Made by a program: the position numbers and the translations under genes. Positions 6,915 to 15,682 of a DNA stretch of 44,898 nucleotides are shown here, piece after piece (positions within the stretch are counted from its first letter, which is position 1; every line of letters starts with the position of its first letter). Source of the DNA: Lachnospiraceae bacterium (GTDB lineage: Bacteria > Bacillota > Clostridia > Lachnospirales > Lachnospiraceae); contig JAJQDE010000046.1 of NCBI GenBank assembly GCA_021202335.1, positions 1 to 44,898 of the forward strand, in the 5' to 3' direction. Below the pieces are notes generated by a model. The model was not told the origin of the DNA, did not search any database, and was given only the letters and a program-made list of their open reading frames with translations.

Positions 6915-8165
6915 ATGGCATACGCAAAGGTGATTGAGAATTTTATCAGATATGTAAAAATTGACACGCAGTCGCTTGAAAGGTTTTCCGATAAGGTTCC
7001 TTCAACGGATAAGCAGAGGGATTTGGCAATTTTGCTCAGAAACGAGCTGCTGGAAATGGGGGCGTCGAATGTGCGTTACGATGAGGTGCACGGTTATGTA
7101 TATGCGCAAATCCCGTCAAATCTGACCGGAAAAGCTAAGGCTCCGGCGATTGGGTTCATAGCGCATATGGACACCTCGGAGGTGGTGAGCGGAGCAAGCG
7201 TCAGCCCCCGCATTATTGAAAACTATGACGGGAACGATATTGTGCTTAACGCTGAGCTGAATATTGTGACACGTGTGTCGGAATTTCCGATGCTTGCGGG
7301 CTGTAAAGGCAAAAGCCTTATCGTGACGGACGGGAACACCCTGCTGGGAGGAGATGACAAGGCGGGCGTGGCGGAGATTATGGCGATGGCGGAATATTTC
7401 CTGAAAAACCCGGATGTAAAGCATGGGAAAATCTGTATTGGATTTACCCCCGACGAGGAGGTAGGCAACGGTGTGGAGTATTTTGACATAGAGGGCTTTG
7501 GCGCCGACTATGCTTATACGGTTGACGGCGGAGAGCTTGGGGATATGAATTATGAGTGCTTTAACGCCGCAGGCGCGACGCTCACAGTGAAGGGCAAAAG
7601 CGTGCATCCGGGATATGCAAAAAACATTATGAAAAATGCAATAAAGCTTGGGCTTGAGTTTATCGAAGCGCTCCCGGACGAGCGCCCGGAAAACACGGAA
7701 GGGTATGAGGGCTTTTACCATGTGGATCGCATTGACGCAGATGTGGAAAAGGCGACGCTTGAGTTTATCATACGCGACCACGACAGCGTTAAATTTGAGG
7801 AGCGGAAGAAAATTTTTGCGCGGACGGCAGAGGCGCTTAATGAAAAGTACGGCGAAGGGCTTTTTGAGGTGGAAATAAAAGACCAATACCGCAACATGCG
7901 GGAAATGATTGAGAAGGAGCTTTTTATAGTCGACGGCGCGGCGGAGGCGATGCGCAGGGCGGGCGTGGAGCCTAAGATTTCGCCGATACGCGGAGGCACT
8001 GACGGGGCAAGGCTCTCCTTTGACGGGCTTCTCTGTCCAAATCTCTGCACAGGATCGGAGGGGCATCACGGGCGCAACGAATTTGCGTGTATTGAGGATA
8101 TGGAAACGATTGTGGAAAGACTCAAAAACATTGTGCTGCTTGCACATTCTTCTTTCGATGCATAA
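6915..8165 (+). CDS. pepT: Peptidase T (tripeptide aminopeptidase, M20B)
   Basis: A 416-residue cytosolic zinc aminopeptidase that takes the N-terminal residue from tripeptides. Metal and catalytic motifs are in order: AHMDTS (H84, D86), GGDDKAG (bridging D147), PDEEVG (E181, E182), VDGGELG, and the late GTDGARLS and GHHGRNEF. Length matches the family. The start has GGGGGGAT just upstream. It is a monocistronic unit between two terminators or promoters as far as visible. The opposite strand carries a long open frame here, judged a shadow because of the strong M20 motifs on this strand. Confidence 0.96.
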   Translation: MAYAKVIENFIRYVKIDTQSLERFSDKVPSTDKQRDLAILLRNELLEMGASNVRYDEVHGYVYAQIPSNLTGKAKAPAIGFIAHMDTSEVVSGASVSPRIIENYDGNDIVLNAELNIVTRVSEFPMLAGCKGKSLIVTDGNTLLGGDDKAGVAEIMAMAEYFLKNPDVKHGKICIGFTPDEEVGNGVEYFDIEGFGADYAYTVDGGELGDMNYECFNAAGATLTVKGKSVHPGYAKNIMKNAIKLGLEFIEALPDERPENTEGYEGFYHVDRIDADVEKATLEFIIRDHDSVKFEERKKIFARTAEALNEKYGEGLFEVEIKDQYRNMREMIEKELFIVDGAAEAMRRAGVEPKISPIRGGTDGARLSFDGLLCPNLCTGSEGHHGRNEFACIEDMETIVERLKNIVLLAHSSFDA

Positions 8166-8281
8166 TTGTACATTGTGACAAAATATGCTATGGAACTTTC
8201 ATGGAATTAATGTTATACTGACTATGATAATGTAAAAATGCAGTAGGAAGCTGTTGCTGTTAAATTGCTTGATATACAAAG

Positions 8282-8357
8282 CCCGCGCAGGTGAGCGCGG
8301 AGCCGGATTGACATGTGTGTCTGAAATTGCATGAGGCGCAATTTCGGACGCCGGGAG
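8282..8357 (+). promoter_or_regulatory. Structured 5' leader of gdpP
   Basis: Two hairpins precede gdpP: CCGCGC/GCGCGG near 8283-8300 and a 12-bp stem GTCTGAAATTGC (8319-8330) with GCAATTTCGGAC (8338-8349). The second ends three bases before the ribosome binding site (GGGAG), so folding could affect translation. It does not match a riboswitch class I can recognise, including the ydaO-type c-di-AMP class. Confidence 0.5.
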
Positions 8358-8364
8358 TATGTAC

Positions 8365-10410
8365 ATGAATAAGAAAATTAAATTAAAGGGGCATCTTAAG
8401 TCGTATCTTCAGACTGCTCTGCTGCTGGGGCTGCTTTTGGCAGCCATGAATGTCGGAATGTATTTTATCAATATTCAGGCAGGTATCTGCGTGTCGGCGT
8501 TTTTGGCGATTTATTTCATTATGATGAGCGCGCTGCTATGCAGGAGTAAGCCCATTATCATGAATGAGTTTGTGGACTTTGCGACACAGTACGGTCAGGT
8601 TCAGAAGAAGCTTTTAAGGGAGCTGGAGCTTGCGTATGTGATCATGGACGACACGGGGAAAATCATTTGGACAAATGAGGCGTTTGAAAAAACCATACAT
8701 AAGGACAAGGGCTGCCGAAAGCCCATTTCTTCAATATTTCCGGCAGTGACGAGGGATAAGCTTGACTTTGAAGAGGAGCAGCAGCTTGATATCACCTTTG
8801 AGGAGCGGGAGTATACCTTAAAGCTCAAGAAGATTTACATGGACGAGCTGCTCGACAACAGCCGCATCATTGAAAGCACGGGCGGGCAGACCTATCTGCT
8901 GGCAGGGTATCTGTTTGATGAAACCGAGCTGAAAAAGGCGCTTCGGGAGATTGACGACCAAAGCCTTGCGGTCGGAATGATTTACATTGACAATTATGAC
9001 GAGGCGCTTGAGAGCGTGGAGGATGTGCGCCGTTCCCTGCTGATTGCGCTTATTGACAGAAAGATGAACAAGTATCTGTCGTCGCTTGACTGCATTGTGC
9101 GAAAGACCGAGAAGGACAAGTATCTGGTAATCATGAGAAAGGCGGCGGCGCTTGCGCTCAAGGAATCCCGCTTTGACCTTTTGGAGGATGTGAAAACCGT
9201 CAACATCGGGAATGAGATGGCAGTTACGGTCAGTATCGGAGTGGGGCTTGACGCGCCTACGTATGCGCAAAACTGCGAATATTCACGCACGGCAATCGAT
9301 CTGGCGCTCGGGCGCGGGGGGGATCAGGCGGTGGTAAAATCTCCCGACTCGATTATCTATTATGGCGGAAAGAGCCAGCAGGTTGAGAAAAATACGAGAG
9401 TAAAGGCGCGCGTAAAGGCAAATGCCCTTCAGGAGATTATCAACAGCAAGGAACGCGTGCTGATTATGGGGCACAGGCTTTCGGACGCCGACGCCTTCGG
9501 CGCGTCAGTCGGTATCGCCGGCATCGCGCGGGCGCTCGGGAAAAAGTGCCATATTGTCATTAATGACATTACCACATCCGTAAAGCCCCTGGTGGAGCTT
9601 TTCAGGGACAGAAACATATATGAAGAGGACTTTATTATCGGAAGCGCGGAGGCGCTGGAGCTTGCGGACAGCAGTACGGCGCTGGTGGTGGTGGACGTCA
9701 ATAAGCCGAGCATTACGGAGTGTCCGGAGCTGATAAAGGCATGCCGTACGGTGGTGGTGCTTGACCATCACAGGCAAAGCTCTGAGGTGATTGAAAACGC
9801 TACCCTGTCCTATGTGGAGCCGTATGCATCAAGCGCCTGTGAGATGGTGGCGGAGGTGCTTCAATATATCGCAGGCGGCAGCGTCAAGGTCAGAAGCAAC
9901 GAGGCGGACTGCATGTATTCGGGAATTATGGTTGATACGAATAATTTCACGGCAAAAACGGGCGTCAGGACCTTCGAAGCTGCGGCGTTTCTAAGGCGCT
10001 GCGGCGCTGATGTGACGAGGGTGCGCAAGATGTTCCGCGATGGCGCTGCGGAATATAAGGCAAAGGCGGAAACGGTCAGAAACGCCGAGATATACAGAAA
10101 CGCCTATGCCATGGGAATCTGCCCTACGGAGGGACTGCAAAGCCCGACGGAAATCGGCGCGCAGGCGGCAAATGAGCTGCTTGGGATAAACGGCATCAAG
10201 GCGAGCTTCGTTGCCACGGAATATAATGGGAAAATATATATTTCCGCAAGGTCGATTGATGAGGTGAACGTGCAGATTATCATGGAGCGTTTGGGCGGCG
10301 GCGGTCATATGAACATTGCAGGCGCGCAGCTTGAGGACATGTCGCCTGAACGGGCTGTGGCGATTATAAAAGACACTTTGAGCAGAATGCTCGAGGAGGG
10401 TGCGATTTAA
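8365..10410 (+). CDS. gdpP: Cyclic-di-AMP phosphodiesterase GdpP
   Basis: A membrane c-di-AMP hydrolase of about 681 residues. Order: two membrane segments (about 13-55), a PAS-like domain, a degenerate GGDEF-like domain lacking the GGDEF motif, then a DHH domain starting MGHRLSDADAFG (H370, D374, D376) with DHH at 467-469, and DHHA1 with the GGGGH motif (644-648). Normal members read DxD in the first motif, as here. It sits upstream of rplI and dnaB, the conserved Firmicutes order. The start at 8365 is preferred over 8359 because CGGGAG is then 7 bases upstream. Role: controls c-di-AMP, hence potassium and wall homeostasis. Confidence 0.95.
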   Translation: MNKKIKLKGHLKSYLQTALLLGLLLAAMNVGMYFINIQAGICVSAFLAIYFIMMSALLCRSKPIIMNEFVDFATQYGQVQKKLLRELELAYVIMDDTGKIIWTNEAFEKTIHKDKGCRKPISSIFPAVTRDKLDFEEEQQLDITFEEREYTLKLKKIYMDELLDNSRIIESTGGQTYLLAGYLFDETELKKALREIDDQSLAVGMIYIDNYDEALESVEDVRRSLLIALIDRKMNKYLSSLDCIVRKTEKDKYLVIMRKAAALALKESRFDLLEDVKTVNIGNEMAVTVSIGVGLDAPTYAQNCEYSRTAIDLALGRGGDQAVVKSPDSIIYYGGKSQQVEKNTRVKARVKANALQEIINSKERVLIMGHRLSDADAFGASVGIAGIARALGKKCHIVINDITTSVKPLVELFRDRNIYEEDFIIGSAEALELADSSTALVVVDVNKPSITECPELIKACRTVVVLDHHRQSSEVIENATLSYVEPYASSACEMVAEVLQYIAGGSVKVRSNEADCMYSGIMVDTNNFTAKTGVRTFEAAAFLRRCGADVTRVRKMFRDGAAEYKAKAETVRNAEIYRNAYAMGICPTEGLQSPTEIGAQAANELLGINGIKASFVATEYNGKIYISARSIDEVNVQIIMERLGGGGHMNIAGAQLEDMSPERAVAIIKDTLSRMLEEGAI

Positions 10411-10433
10411 ATTACGGAAAGGATATGCATATC

Positions 10434-10883
10434 ATGAAGGTTATATTATTGGAGGATGTAAAATCAGTAGGAAAAAAGGGCGATTTAGTGGAGCTTAAGG
10501 AGGGCTATGCCAGAAACTTCATTATTCCAAAAAAGCTTGGAGTGGAGGCTACGGACGCAAACATGAATACATTAAAGCTTCAAAAAAAGCAGGAGGAGAA
10601 GCTTGCGAGGGAACAGCTTGAGGCGGCAGAACGGCTTGCAAAGGAGCTTGATGAGATGACCGTTAAGCTTGAAATCAAGGGCGGAGAGGGCGGAAAGGTC
10701 TTTGGCTCCGTTTCGTCAAAGGAGATTGCAAAGGAGATTGCCCGGCAGTACGGGAAAGAGGTTGACAAAAAGAAGATACAGCTTTCCGAGGCGATAAAGA
10801 CAGAGGGAATGCATGAGGTGACTGTCAAGCTCCACCCAAAGGTGACGGCGAAGCTCCGGGTACAGGTCACGGCAGTCAGATAA
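10434..10883 (+). CDS. rplI: 50S ribosomal protein L9
   Basis: A 149-residue L9: MKVILLEDVKSVGKKGDLVE, GYARNFIIPKKLG, a long connecting helix rich in Lys/Glu, and a C-terminal domain ending in VTAKLRVQVTAV. The start at 10434 gives the universal MKVILL N terminus and puts GGAAAGG 11 bases upstream; the ATG at 10425 would overlap that site. It sits 23 bases after gdpP and 15 before dnaB. Confidence 0.97.
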   Translation: MKVILLEDVKSVGKKGDLVELKEGYARNFIIPKKLGVEATDANMNTLKLQKKQEEKLAREQLEAAERLAKELDEMTVKLEIKGGEGGKVFGSVSSKEIAKEIARQYGKEVDKKKIQLSEAIKTEGMHEVTVKLHPKVTAKLRVQVTAVR

Positions 10884-10898
10884 CGGGAGGAACAGGCT

Positions 10899-12236
10899 AT
10901 GCCTGAAATGGACGAGGCAGTTTTAAAGAGGGTTTTGCCGCACAGCATTGAGGCGGAGCAGTCCGTAATCGGCTCTATGCTTATGGATAAGGAGGCTATC
11001 ACCATAGCGAGCGAGCAGATTAGCGGCGAGGACTTTTACGGCAAGCAGTATGGAATCCTTTTTGACGCTATGGTTGAGATTGACGATGAGGGGAAGCCTG
11101 TTGATTTGGTCACGCTTCAGCAGCGGCTCAAGGAGAAGGGCGTTCCGCCGGAAATATACAGCCTGGAATACATAAGGGATGTCATGGCGGCAGTGCCGAC
11201 GTCGGCAAATATCAAATACTATGCGCGTATTGTGGCGGAAAAATCGGTTCTCAGGCGGCTTATCAAGGTAAACGAGGAGATAGCAAACAGCTGCTATGCG
11301 CAGAATGAGCCGCTGGAAACCATACTGGAAACCTCCGAAAAGAATATTTTTGACATTATTCAAAGGCGTAATAACAGTGATTTTGTGCCGATAAGACAGG
11401 TCGTCATGAACACTATGAATATGATTGAGGAGGCGTCAAAAAACCGTGGAGCGGTCACGGGGATTGCTACGGGCTTTCTCGATCTGGATTATAAGACGGC
11501 GGGAATGCAGCCGTCGGATCTGATTTTGATAGCGGCGCGCCCTTCCATGGGAAAGACGGCGTTTGTCTTAAATATTGCACAGCATGTGGCGTTTCATGAG
11601 GATAAGGCGGTCGCAATATTCTCGCTGGAGATGTCGAAGGAGCAGTTGGTGAACCGTCTGCTCGCGCTGGAGTCAAAGGTGAACTCACAGTCAATCCGTA
11701 CGGGCAACATGAAGGACGACGAGTGGGAGCGGCTGATAGAGGGAGCGGATGTAATCGGGCGGTCAAAGCTTTTGATTGACGATACGCCGGGAATTACAAT
11801 CAGCGAGCTTCGTTCCAAATGCCGAAAATTTAAGCTGGAATACAATGTGGAAATGATTATTATAGACTATCTGCAGCTTATGACGGGAGCAGGAAAGAAT
11901 GAGTCAAGGCAGCAGGAGATATCGGATATATCAAGGTCGCTTAAGGCGCTTGCGCGTGAGCTGCATGTGCCCGTAATCGCACTATCACAGCTTTCGCGTG
12001 CGGTCGAGCAGCGTCCGGACCACAGACCCATGCTTTCCGATTTGAGGGAATCGGGGGCGATTGAGCAGGACGCGGATGTGGTGATGTTTATTTACCGTGA
12101 CGACTATTACAACAAGGATACGGAGCTTAAAAACGTGGCGGAGATTATCATCGCAAAGCAGCGAAACGGCGCAATCGGCACCATAAATCTGGCATGGCTG
12201 CCGGACTATACACAGTTTGCAAATCTTGCAAAATAG
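10899..12236 (+). CDS. dnaB: Replicative DNA helicase DnaB
   Basis: The hexameric helicase that unwinds the replication fork, 445 residues. The N-terminal primase-interacting domain begins LPHSIEAEQSVIGSML. The RecA-like domain has Walker A ARPSMGKT (K219), Walker B MIIIDYLQLM, and SRQQEISDISRSLKALA and QLSRAVEQR motifs. The region is full length without an intein. The start has GGGAGG upstream. It is the last gene of gdpP-rplI-dnaB and is followed by a terminator. Confidence 0.98.
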   Translation: MPEMDEAVLKRVLPHSIEAEQSVIGSMLMDKEAITIASEQISGEDFYGKQYGILFDAMVEIDDEGKPVDLVTLQQRLKEKGVPPEIYSLEYIRDVMAAVPTSANIKYYARIVAEKSVLRRLIKVNEEIANSCYAQNEPLETILETSEKNIFDIIQRRNNSDFVPIRQVVMNTMNMIEEASKNRGAVTGIATGFLDLDYKTAGMQPSDLILIAARPSMGKTAFVLNIAQHVAFHEDKAVAIFSLEMSKEQLVNRLLALESKVNSQSIRTGNMKDDEWERLIEGADVIGRSKLLIDDTPGITISELRSKCRKFKLEYNVEMIIIDYLQLMTGAGKNESRQQEISDISRSLKALARELHVPVIALSQLSRAVEQRPDHRPMLSDLRESGAIEQDADVVMFIYRDDYYNKDTELKNVAEIIIAKQRNGAIGTINLAWLPDYTQFANLAK

Positions 12237-12255
12237 ATTTATATAAACTACGAAA

Positions 12256-12288
12256 GAGGACATGAGCAAAGTTCATGTCCTCTTTTTC
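12256..12288 (+). terminator. Terminator of gdpP-rplI-dnaB
   Basis: GAGGACATGA and TCATGTCCTC form a perfect 10-bp stem with a 7-base loop and a T5 tail, 19 bases after dnaB. A palindromic repeat begins directly after the T tract. Confidence 0.9.
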
Positions 12289-12322
12289 ATCGTATAGGAA
12301 AGTTCGTCCTATACGACAAAAC
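12289..12322 (+). repeat. Terminator-linked palindromic repeat, copy 1
   Basis: The inverted repeat TCGTATAGGA / TCCTATACGA with a 7-base loop begins one base after the T tract region of the dnaB terminator. A 34-base unit is shared with 22200-22233, with two differences, and a half copy occurs at 34570-34582; all three follow terminators. Confidence 0.75.
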
Positions 12323-12438
12323 GCTCCGTGAGGATGCGTATATTCTTATTCATTTCATGTCATGACGGCATTTGGAAAGGAGGGAGGCTCCGTCATGATA
12401 AAAAGCAGAAAGAAAGCAGAAAGGAGAGTCTGATAAAA

Positions 12439-13260
12439 GTGATTAAGGAAACATATTTAATTAATGAGGCGGCAAAGGAGGTGCATGTGGAGGCGCATGT
12501 GCTTAGGTACTGGGAGGAGGAGCTGGAACTGCCGATTAAAAGGAATGAGCAGGGACATAGGATTTACTCGAGGGAGGATATAGACAAGTTTATCAAAATT
12601 AAGGATTTAAAGAGCAAGGGGCTGCAGCTTAAGGCAGTAAAGACATTTTTGGAGGATAATCCCTTTGCGCAGAAGCATTTTACAAGACTTTCCAAAACGC
12701 CGGCGGAAAATACGCTGCCGGAAAATATGCCGCAGGAGAAAGAAAAAGCGCCGGAGGAGCCGAAGAAAACGATTGAAATAAAATCGGTAAAATCAATCAT
12801 GAAGCCAAAGAATGAGATATCTGAGGTCAAGCCGGATTCAGGCGTGACGGTCACGGAGCAGACGCAGCGGCTGCAATATCTGTTTCAGAAGCTGATTAAG
12901 GAGGCTGTGTCGGCAAACAATGAAGAAATGGCAGACAAGCTGGCGGAACGCATATCGTGCTGTATCAGAGATGATGTCTGCAAGGAGATGGACTATCAGT
13001 TCCGGCTTTTTGAGGAGCGCGACGAGGAGCGCGCAAGCAGCCGCGTGTCGGAGGAGGATAAGCGCAACGAGGAATATTACAGGCGCATTGACGAGCTATT
13101 GTGCCGATACAGAGGCAAGGTCAAGGTAAAGCCTGCCAAAAAGGAGAAGGAAAAGGAGGAAAAGACCATAAAATTTCCGCTTGCGGGCAAGGAGAAGGAG
13201 CCGAAGGCAAAGAAGGAATTTCATTTGTTTAAGAAAACTCCGGAGGCAAAGTTTCAGTAA
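12439..13260 (+). CDS. MerR-family DNA-binding protein with a long charged C-terminal region
   Basis: About 273 residues from a GTG start with AAGGAG upstream; no ATG start is available near the domain. The N terminus is a MerR-type winged helix (YLINEAAKEVHVEAHVLRYW, then GHRIYSREDIDKF). Instead of the usual ligand-binding coil and effector domain, it continues into a charged Lys/Glu/Pro linker, a predicted helical region (about 135-225) and a Lys-rich tail. The effector is therefore not apparent. It could be a chromosome- or division-related regulator rather than a metal sensor. The gene stands alone between two terminators. The start codon is the least certain part. Confidence 0.8.
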   Translation: MIKETYLINEAAKEVHVEAHVLRYWEEELELPIKRNEQGHRIYSREDIDKFIKIKDLKSKGLQLKAVKTFLEDNPFAQKHFTRLSKTPAENTLPENMPQEKEKAPEEPKKTIEIKSVKSIMKPKNEISEVKPDSGVTVTEQTQRLQYLFQKLIKEAVSANNEEMADKLAERISCCIRDDVCKEMDYQFRLFEERDEERASSRVSEEDKRNEEYYRRIDELLCRYRGKVKVKPAKKEKEKEEKTIKFPLAGKEKEPKAKKEFHLFKKTPEAKFQ

Positions 13261-13262
13261 CA

Positions 13263-13297
13263 AACAAAGAGTTCCGCAAGCGGAACTCTTTGTTTTA
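13263..13297 (+). terminator. Terminator of the MerR-family gene
   Basis: A 15-bp perfect stem (13263-13277 with 13280-13294, two-base loop) continues into T4, two bases after the stop codon. A second short hairpin GCAGGGG/CCCCTGC follows at 13301-13320. Confidence 0.88.
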
Positions 13298-13351
13298 TGC
13301 GCAGGGGTGAAATCCCCTGCCTGATATGTTCATACTAATCCCTATTTCTGA

Positions 13352-13480
13352 GCAACTTTGTTGCGAAGAGGCGGCGAGAAATCCGCGAAGGCGGTTTCCT
13401 GCCTGCCATAAGGGCTATTTGTTTTCGCCCGGAAACAAATAGCCGTATGAAAAATAAGCTATCGGGCTTATTTTTCATAC
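13352..13480 (-). repeat. Three-hairpin interspersed element, copy A
   Basis: On the minus strand, in order: a 15-bp perfect hairpin (arms 13466-13480 and 13445-13459, loop ccgata), a 12-bp hairpin (arms 13433-13444 and 13413-13424), and a bulged hairpin at 13373-13403, ending in a small GCAAC/GTTGC stem. The same order of hairpins occurs on the plus strand at 24324-24443. The first hairpin lies three bases beyond the ferredoxin stop codon and may terminate that gene. Confidence 0.7.
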
Positions 13481-13483
13481 TAT

Positions 13484-13654
13484 TTATGCCTGAGCGATGG
13501 AACCTGTGGGGCAGGTACCTGCGCAGGAACCGCAATCGATACACTTGTCCGCATCAATTTCAAACTTGCCGTCTCCCATGCTGATAGCGCCTACGGGGCA
13601 CTGTGCTTCGCAAGCTCCGCAGCTTACACATTCATCTGAAATCTGATATGCCAT
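13484..13654 (-). CDS. 2[4Fe-4S] clostridial-type ferredoxin
   Basis: A 56-residue electron carrier with two CxxCxxCxxxCP clusters: CVSCGACEAQCP and CIDCGSCAGTCP, separated by the usual linker (AISMGDGKFEIDADK). It starts MAYQISDE, with GGAGG in the leader. Such ferredoxins serve pyruvate:ferredoxin oxidoreductase, hydrogenase and radical-SAM enzymes. It follows the PFL activase gene on the same strand by about 140 bases, so it could reduce the activase cluster (inference). Confidence 0.95.
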   Translation of the reverse strand: MAYQISDECVSCGACEAQCPVGAISMGDGKFEIDADKCIDCGSCAGTCPTGSIAQA

Positions 13655-13796
13655 AACAATCTCTCCTCCTTATATCGTTTATTCAAACATCAACAGCCAT
13701 ATTAATGAAATCATTGCTCCATTAATATTGATATTGTAATATAAAATACATTCAAATACAAGGGGAAAATTATAAAAAATGCGAAACGCGTGCGGC

Positions 13797-14555
13797 TTAA
13801 CTGACAGCCATTCCGCGCCGCTCCTTAATTCCGTTGAGAATGTACTGCTTAAGCTCCGGAACCTTGTTTTTGTCCATATCGGGCACATCTTCAAGACGGT
13901 ATGGCATGCCAAGCTCCTTATATTTTTTCTTGCCCATCGTGTGATATGGAAGCACGTCAAGAGCCTTGAGATTTTTCAGACCGCCGATAAAGAAACCAAG
14001 TCTGCGCAAATCCTCCGGGTCATCGGTAATTCCGGGAACAACAACATGGCGGATCCACATATCAACGCCCATTTTGTCAAGATATTCCGCAAAGGCAAGA
14101 ATGCCGTCGTTTGGCTGCTTTACAAGCTCCCTGTGCTTTTCGGGGTCAATGTGCTTGATATCAAGCATCACCAAATCCGTCACGGCGCAGAGCTTATCCA
14201 TTTTTGAAAGCCACTCGGGATTGTTGTTTGGCTTGTAGGCAATTCCGGAGGTGTCAAGGCAGGTGTGTATGCCGCGCTCGCGGGCTTTTGTAAAAAGCTC
14301 CAGTAAAAAATCTATTTGCATCAGAGGCTCGCCGCCGGTGACCGTGATGCCGCCGTCACGGTAAAAGGGCTTGTTGCGCTCATAATTTTCAAGGATTTCG
14401 TCCGGCTCCATCAGCGTGCCCGCATTCATTTCCCACGTGTCGGGATTGTGGCAGTAGGCGCACCGCATAGGGCAGCCCTGAACAAAGACGACATAGCGGA
14501 TGCCCGGTCCGTCGACCGTTCCAAAGGATTCGAGGGAATGTATTCTTCCTTTCAT
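13797..14555 (-). CDS. pflA: Pyruvate formate-lyase activating enzyme (radical SAM)
   Basis: This 252-residue radical-SAM enzyme abstracts a hydrogen from the glycyl residue of PFL. Motifs: SFGTVDGPGIR, the CxxxCxxC cluster site GCPMRCAYCHNPDTW (C28, C32, C35), ITVTGGEPLMQ, and DLVMLDIKHIDPEKHRELV. Length matches the family. The start has GGAGG 14-15 bases upstream (a little far). It is not next to the lyase: its presumed substrate, the 80-residue radical subunit, is about 10.5 kb away. It lies on a minus-strand run with a ferredoxin downstream. Confidence 0.96.
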   Translation of the reverse strand: MKGRIHSLESFGTVDGPGIRYVVFVQGCPMRCAYCHNPDTWEMNAGTLMEPDEILENYERNKPFYRDGGITVTGGEPLMQIDFLLELFTKARERGIHTCLDTSGIAYKPNNNPEWLSKMDKLCAVTDLVMLDIKHIDPEKHRELVKQPNDGILAFAEYLDKMGVDMWIRHVVVPGITDDPEDLRRLGFFIGGLKNLKALDVLPYHTMGKKKYKELGMPYRLEDVPDMDKNKVPELKQYILNGIKERRGMAVS

Positions 14556-14636
14556 AAATGAATGACCTCCATTCTGCTGATATCAGCTTACGTATAGTAG
14601 TATAACCCTAAGACCCGGCTTTTAGGCACATACGGC

Positions 14637-15536
14637 TTAATTTGCCATAATTTCGTCAATGTTTGCGATGATACCCTGCAACGTTTTGGTGATATCGGCG
14701 TCAATCTGATATTTAGTCAGCTCGCTTAATATCCGCTTTGCCTTGATTGTGTCGTAGGTTTCGAGGGCATTGAAGGCCTCCTGAAGGCGTTCGCCCCAGC
14801 GCTTGCAGGTCATTTGCCCTTCCTCCTTGCCGGACGCGCTGTTTTCAAGTCCCAGCGACTTTATGTATTCAAAGAGGACGCCATACGCTTCGTCCAGCTC
14901 AAAGGAAAGCTTTTTCCAGTTGTCGCGCACTATGGGCATATTGCCGGCATAGGCTTCTATTTCATGGAAAAAAGCGGTGTCGGTAAGGTTAATGATGCCA
15001 AGCTCGTCTGCCCTGAGGCGCAGGGTGTGCGCCATATATCCGTATTGAAACAGCGTTTCGGGCTGCATCAGGTCAAAAAGCTCATCCTCAAGCTCATCGC
15101 TCTCGTCCAAGAAGGAAAGAACAATCCGGTTATATGCGTCAACATCGCCGCCCAATCGCTTAAGCGCGGCGTCCGCGTCAATGCCGTTTTGGGTAAGATA
15201 GCGCATGCGGATCTGACAGTCGATTGCAAAGGTGTCGGGAAATTCCTGACGGAAGGTGTCAATCGCTTTTTTTGCTTCAAGGGTCATGGCGGAAATCTGC
15301 TGCTTTTTGGTAAGTATCTGCGCCTGCCTGCGGCAAAATGCAAGCACGGCAAGCAGGGCGGCAGCCGATAACGCAATCCCCAAAAGCATCCATGCGGTCT
15401 GCACGGGAAGCATCCCCGCGGCGCAAAGGCTGCCGATGAAAGCGGATGCGCCGACCAAAAATCCAAACCAGGCGCGCACGGATCTGTTTACAAGCTGTAT
15501 GAGTTCTTCAGATATTCTGCTATGATTGTAATTCAT
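14637..15536 (-). CDS. Membrane protein with an Hpt-like (histidine phosphotransfer) domain
   Basis: About 299 residues. A short N terminus is followed by two membrane segments (about 22-43 and 47-68), then a cytoplasmic helical region. Residues about 112-225 resemble an Hpt domain: NGIDADAALKRLGGDVDAYNRIVLSFL leads to MAHTLRLRADELG, where H170 sits in the place of the phosphorylated His of the HTLKG motif. The Lys-Gly that usually follows is replaced by Arg-Leu. No histidine kinase or receiver domain is nearby. The start at 15536 (MNYNHS) is preferred; a longer frame would run over the folT gene. The Hpt assignment is a motif-level inference. Confidence 0.65.
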   Translation of the reverse strand: MNYNHSRISEELIQLVNRSVRAWFGFLVGASAFIGSLCAAGMLPVQTAWMLLGIALSAAALLAVLAFCRRQAQILTKKQQISAMTLEAKKAIDTFRQEFPDTFAIDCQIRMRYLTQNGIDADAALKRLGGDVDAYNRIVLSFLDESDELEDELFDLMQPETLFQYGYMAHTLRLRADELGIINLTDTAFFHEIEAYAGNMPIVRDNWKKLSFELDEAYGVLFEYIKSLGLENSASGKEEGQMTCKRWGERLQEAFNALETYDTIKAKRILSELTKYQIDADITKTLQGIIANIDEIMAN

Positions 15537-15682
15537 TTTAATCCCCATTCTGTATTTGCCGTTTGCTATATTAAAACCATTAACTATCTTACCACATTTT
15601 GACTGTGCATAAAAGTCTAAAAGTGTGTTCGGCGAAAAGTGAAATGCAGTTTGTAAGTTTTTATGTAACCGGAGGCGGCAAA

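Noticed and set aside
7116-8147. Open frame of 343 codons on the minus strand across pepT
   Set aside because: The plus strand carries all M20 peptidase motifs in order; the minus frame has a His/Arg/Leu-rich composition typical of an antisense shadow.
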